A DNA stretch of 64,000 bases, from assembly GCF_025736935.1 (NCBI RefSeq), contig NZ_CP107048.1, positions 2,121,501-2,185,500 of the forward strand. Direction: 5' to 3'. Within the stretch, counting starts at the first letter, position 1. Each line of letters starts with the position of its first letter. The stretch comes from Qipengyuania sp. SS22 (GTDB lineage Bacteria; Pseudomonadota; Alphaproteobacteria; Sphingomonadales; Sphingomonadaceae). This document shows positions 63,801-64,000 of this stretch, piece after piece. The notes under the pieces are model-generated. The model worked only from the letters and a program-made list of their open reading frames with translations, ran no database searches and was not told the origin of the DNA. The position numbers and the translations under genes are program-made.

Positions 63801-64000
63801 CAGGACCCCGTCATCGCCAACCGCGTCCATCTTCATCTGCTGTCCGATTCCACCGGCGAAACGCTCGAAATGCTCGCCAAGGCGGCGCTTGCGCAATTCG
63901 AGGATGCCGATGTCATACGGCATTTCTGGCCGATGGTGCGCAGCCGCCAGCATCTCGAGCGGATCCTGCCCGAACTCAAGGACAATCCGGGCCTTGTCCT
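63771..64000 (+). CDS. PPDK/PEPS regulatory kinase (DUF299), N-terminal fragment
   Basis: The first 76 codons of a pyruvate, phosphate dikinase/PEP synthase regulatory protein, which phosphorylates and dephosphorylates its target. VHLHLLSDSTGETLEMLAKAALAQF is the family start, with RHFWPMVRSRQHLERIL following. Start is the GTG at 63771; an ATG nearby is out of frame. The gene runs off the right edge. This is the gene that follows the origin in related genomes. Confidence 0.82.
   Translation, partial: MVYAPVLHRPQDPVIANRVHLHLLSDSTGETLEMLAKAALAQFEDADVIRHFWPMVRSRQHLERILPELKDNPGLV

Overview
The window is GC-rich, gene-dense chromosome from an alphaproteobacterium. I infer Sphingomonadales, most likely the Erythrobacter group. 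Supporting signs are the alphaproteobacterial cell-cycle regulators SciP (DUF1153) and TrcR (DUF1013), a Coq7-type ubiquinone hydroxylase, an SUV3-like helicase followed by S4, 7Fe-ferredoxin and CarD genes, HemJ instead of HemG or HemY, and the order parB-parA-rsmG-mnmG-mnmE-rho-hemJ-hemE next to a DUF299 kinase gene. I see no rRNA, tRNA, insertion sequence, prophage, CRISPR array or obvious genomic island. Almost everything is core or lineage-typical.

Layout. 1-2.7 kb: RND efflux pump, a small stress membrane protein, and sciP with a short coupled partner. 2.8-10.8 kb: mnmA, a lipoprotein serine hydrolase, the pdxH/CDF/phzF overlapping operon, a DnaJ-type co-chaperone, and YihY coupled to fabI. 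10.8-13.9 kb: UDP-ManNAcA synthesis (wecB, wecC) and a secreted protein. 14-19.4 kb: a long minus-strand cluster nadD-rsfS-rlmH-envC-ctpA-dsbB-coq7. 19.7-21.3 kb: an M23 peptidase overlapping a bactofilin. 21.3-27.9 kb: fadD, trcR, a GTGA-coupled mannosyltransferase/LpxH-like pair, GST and quinone oxidoreductase. 28-33.8 kb: clpA, then a ligase-associated exonuclease with an ATP-dependent DNA ligase. 33.8-38.4 kb: carbonic anhydrase, two GNATs, hemB and a second complete M23 peptidase. 38.5-43.3 kb: SUV3-like helicase, S4, fdxA, a second YihY, carD. 43.4-51.3 kb: two tandem DUF2807 surface proteins, tsaC, an acyl-CoA dehydrogenase, a PQQ-type dehydrogenase, free-Met-R-SO reductase and a glycine-zipper protein. 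51.3-64 kb: the chromosome-segregation and origin-proximal block.

The most interesting part is the right end. Three parS-type ParB sites (one perfect 16-mer at 55638-55653) lie around parAB/rsmG/mnmG/mnmE. The 278-bp gap between hemE and the DUF299 gene has an AT-rich tract plus DnaA-box-like motifs, in the same gene context as the Caulobacter origin, so I propose it as oriC. Cell-cycle and morphogenesis genes (sciP, trcR, parABS, bactofilin/M23) recur through the window. Genes left of the proposed origin are mostly on the minus strand, that is, co-directional with a leftward fork.

Many genes are joined by ATGA, GTGA or TGATG overlaps, so translational coupling is a main organising feature. 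I did not find a convincing wholly new system. The best candidates for something under-described are the 97-residue ORF coupled to sciP, the 50-bp M23/bactofilin coding overlap, the exonuclease-ligase pair without its usual Lhr and phosphoesterase partners, the tandem DUF2807 pair, and an LpxH-like enzyme in a lineage known for glycosphingolipids.
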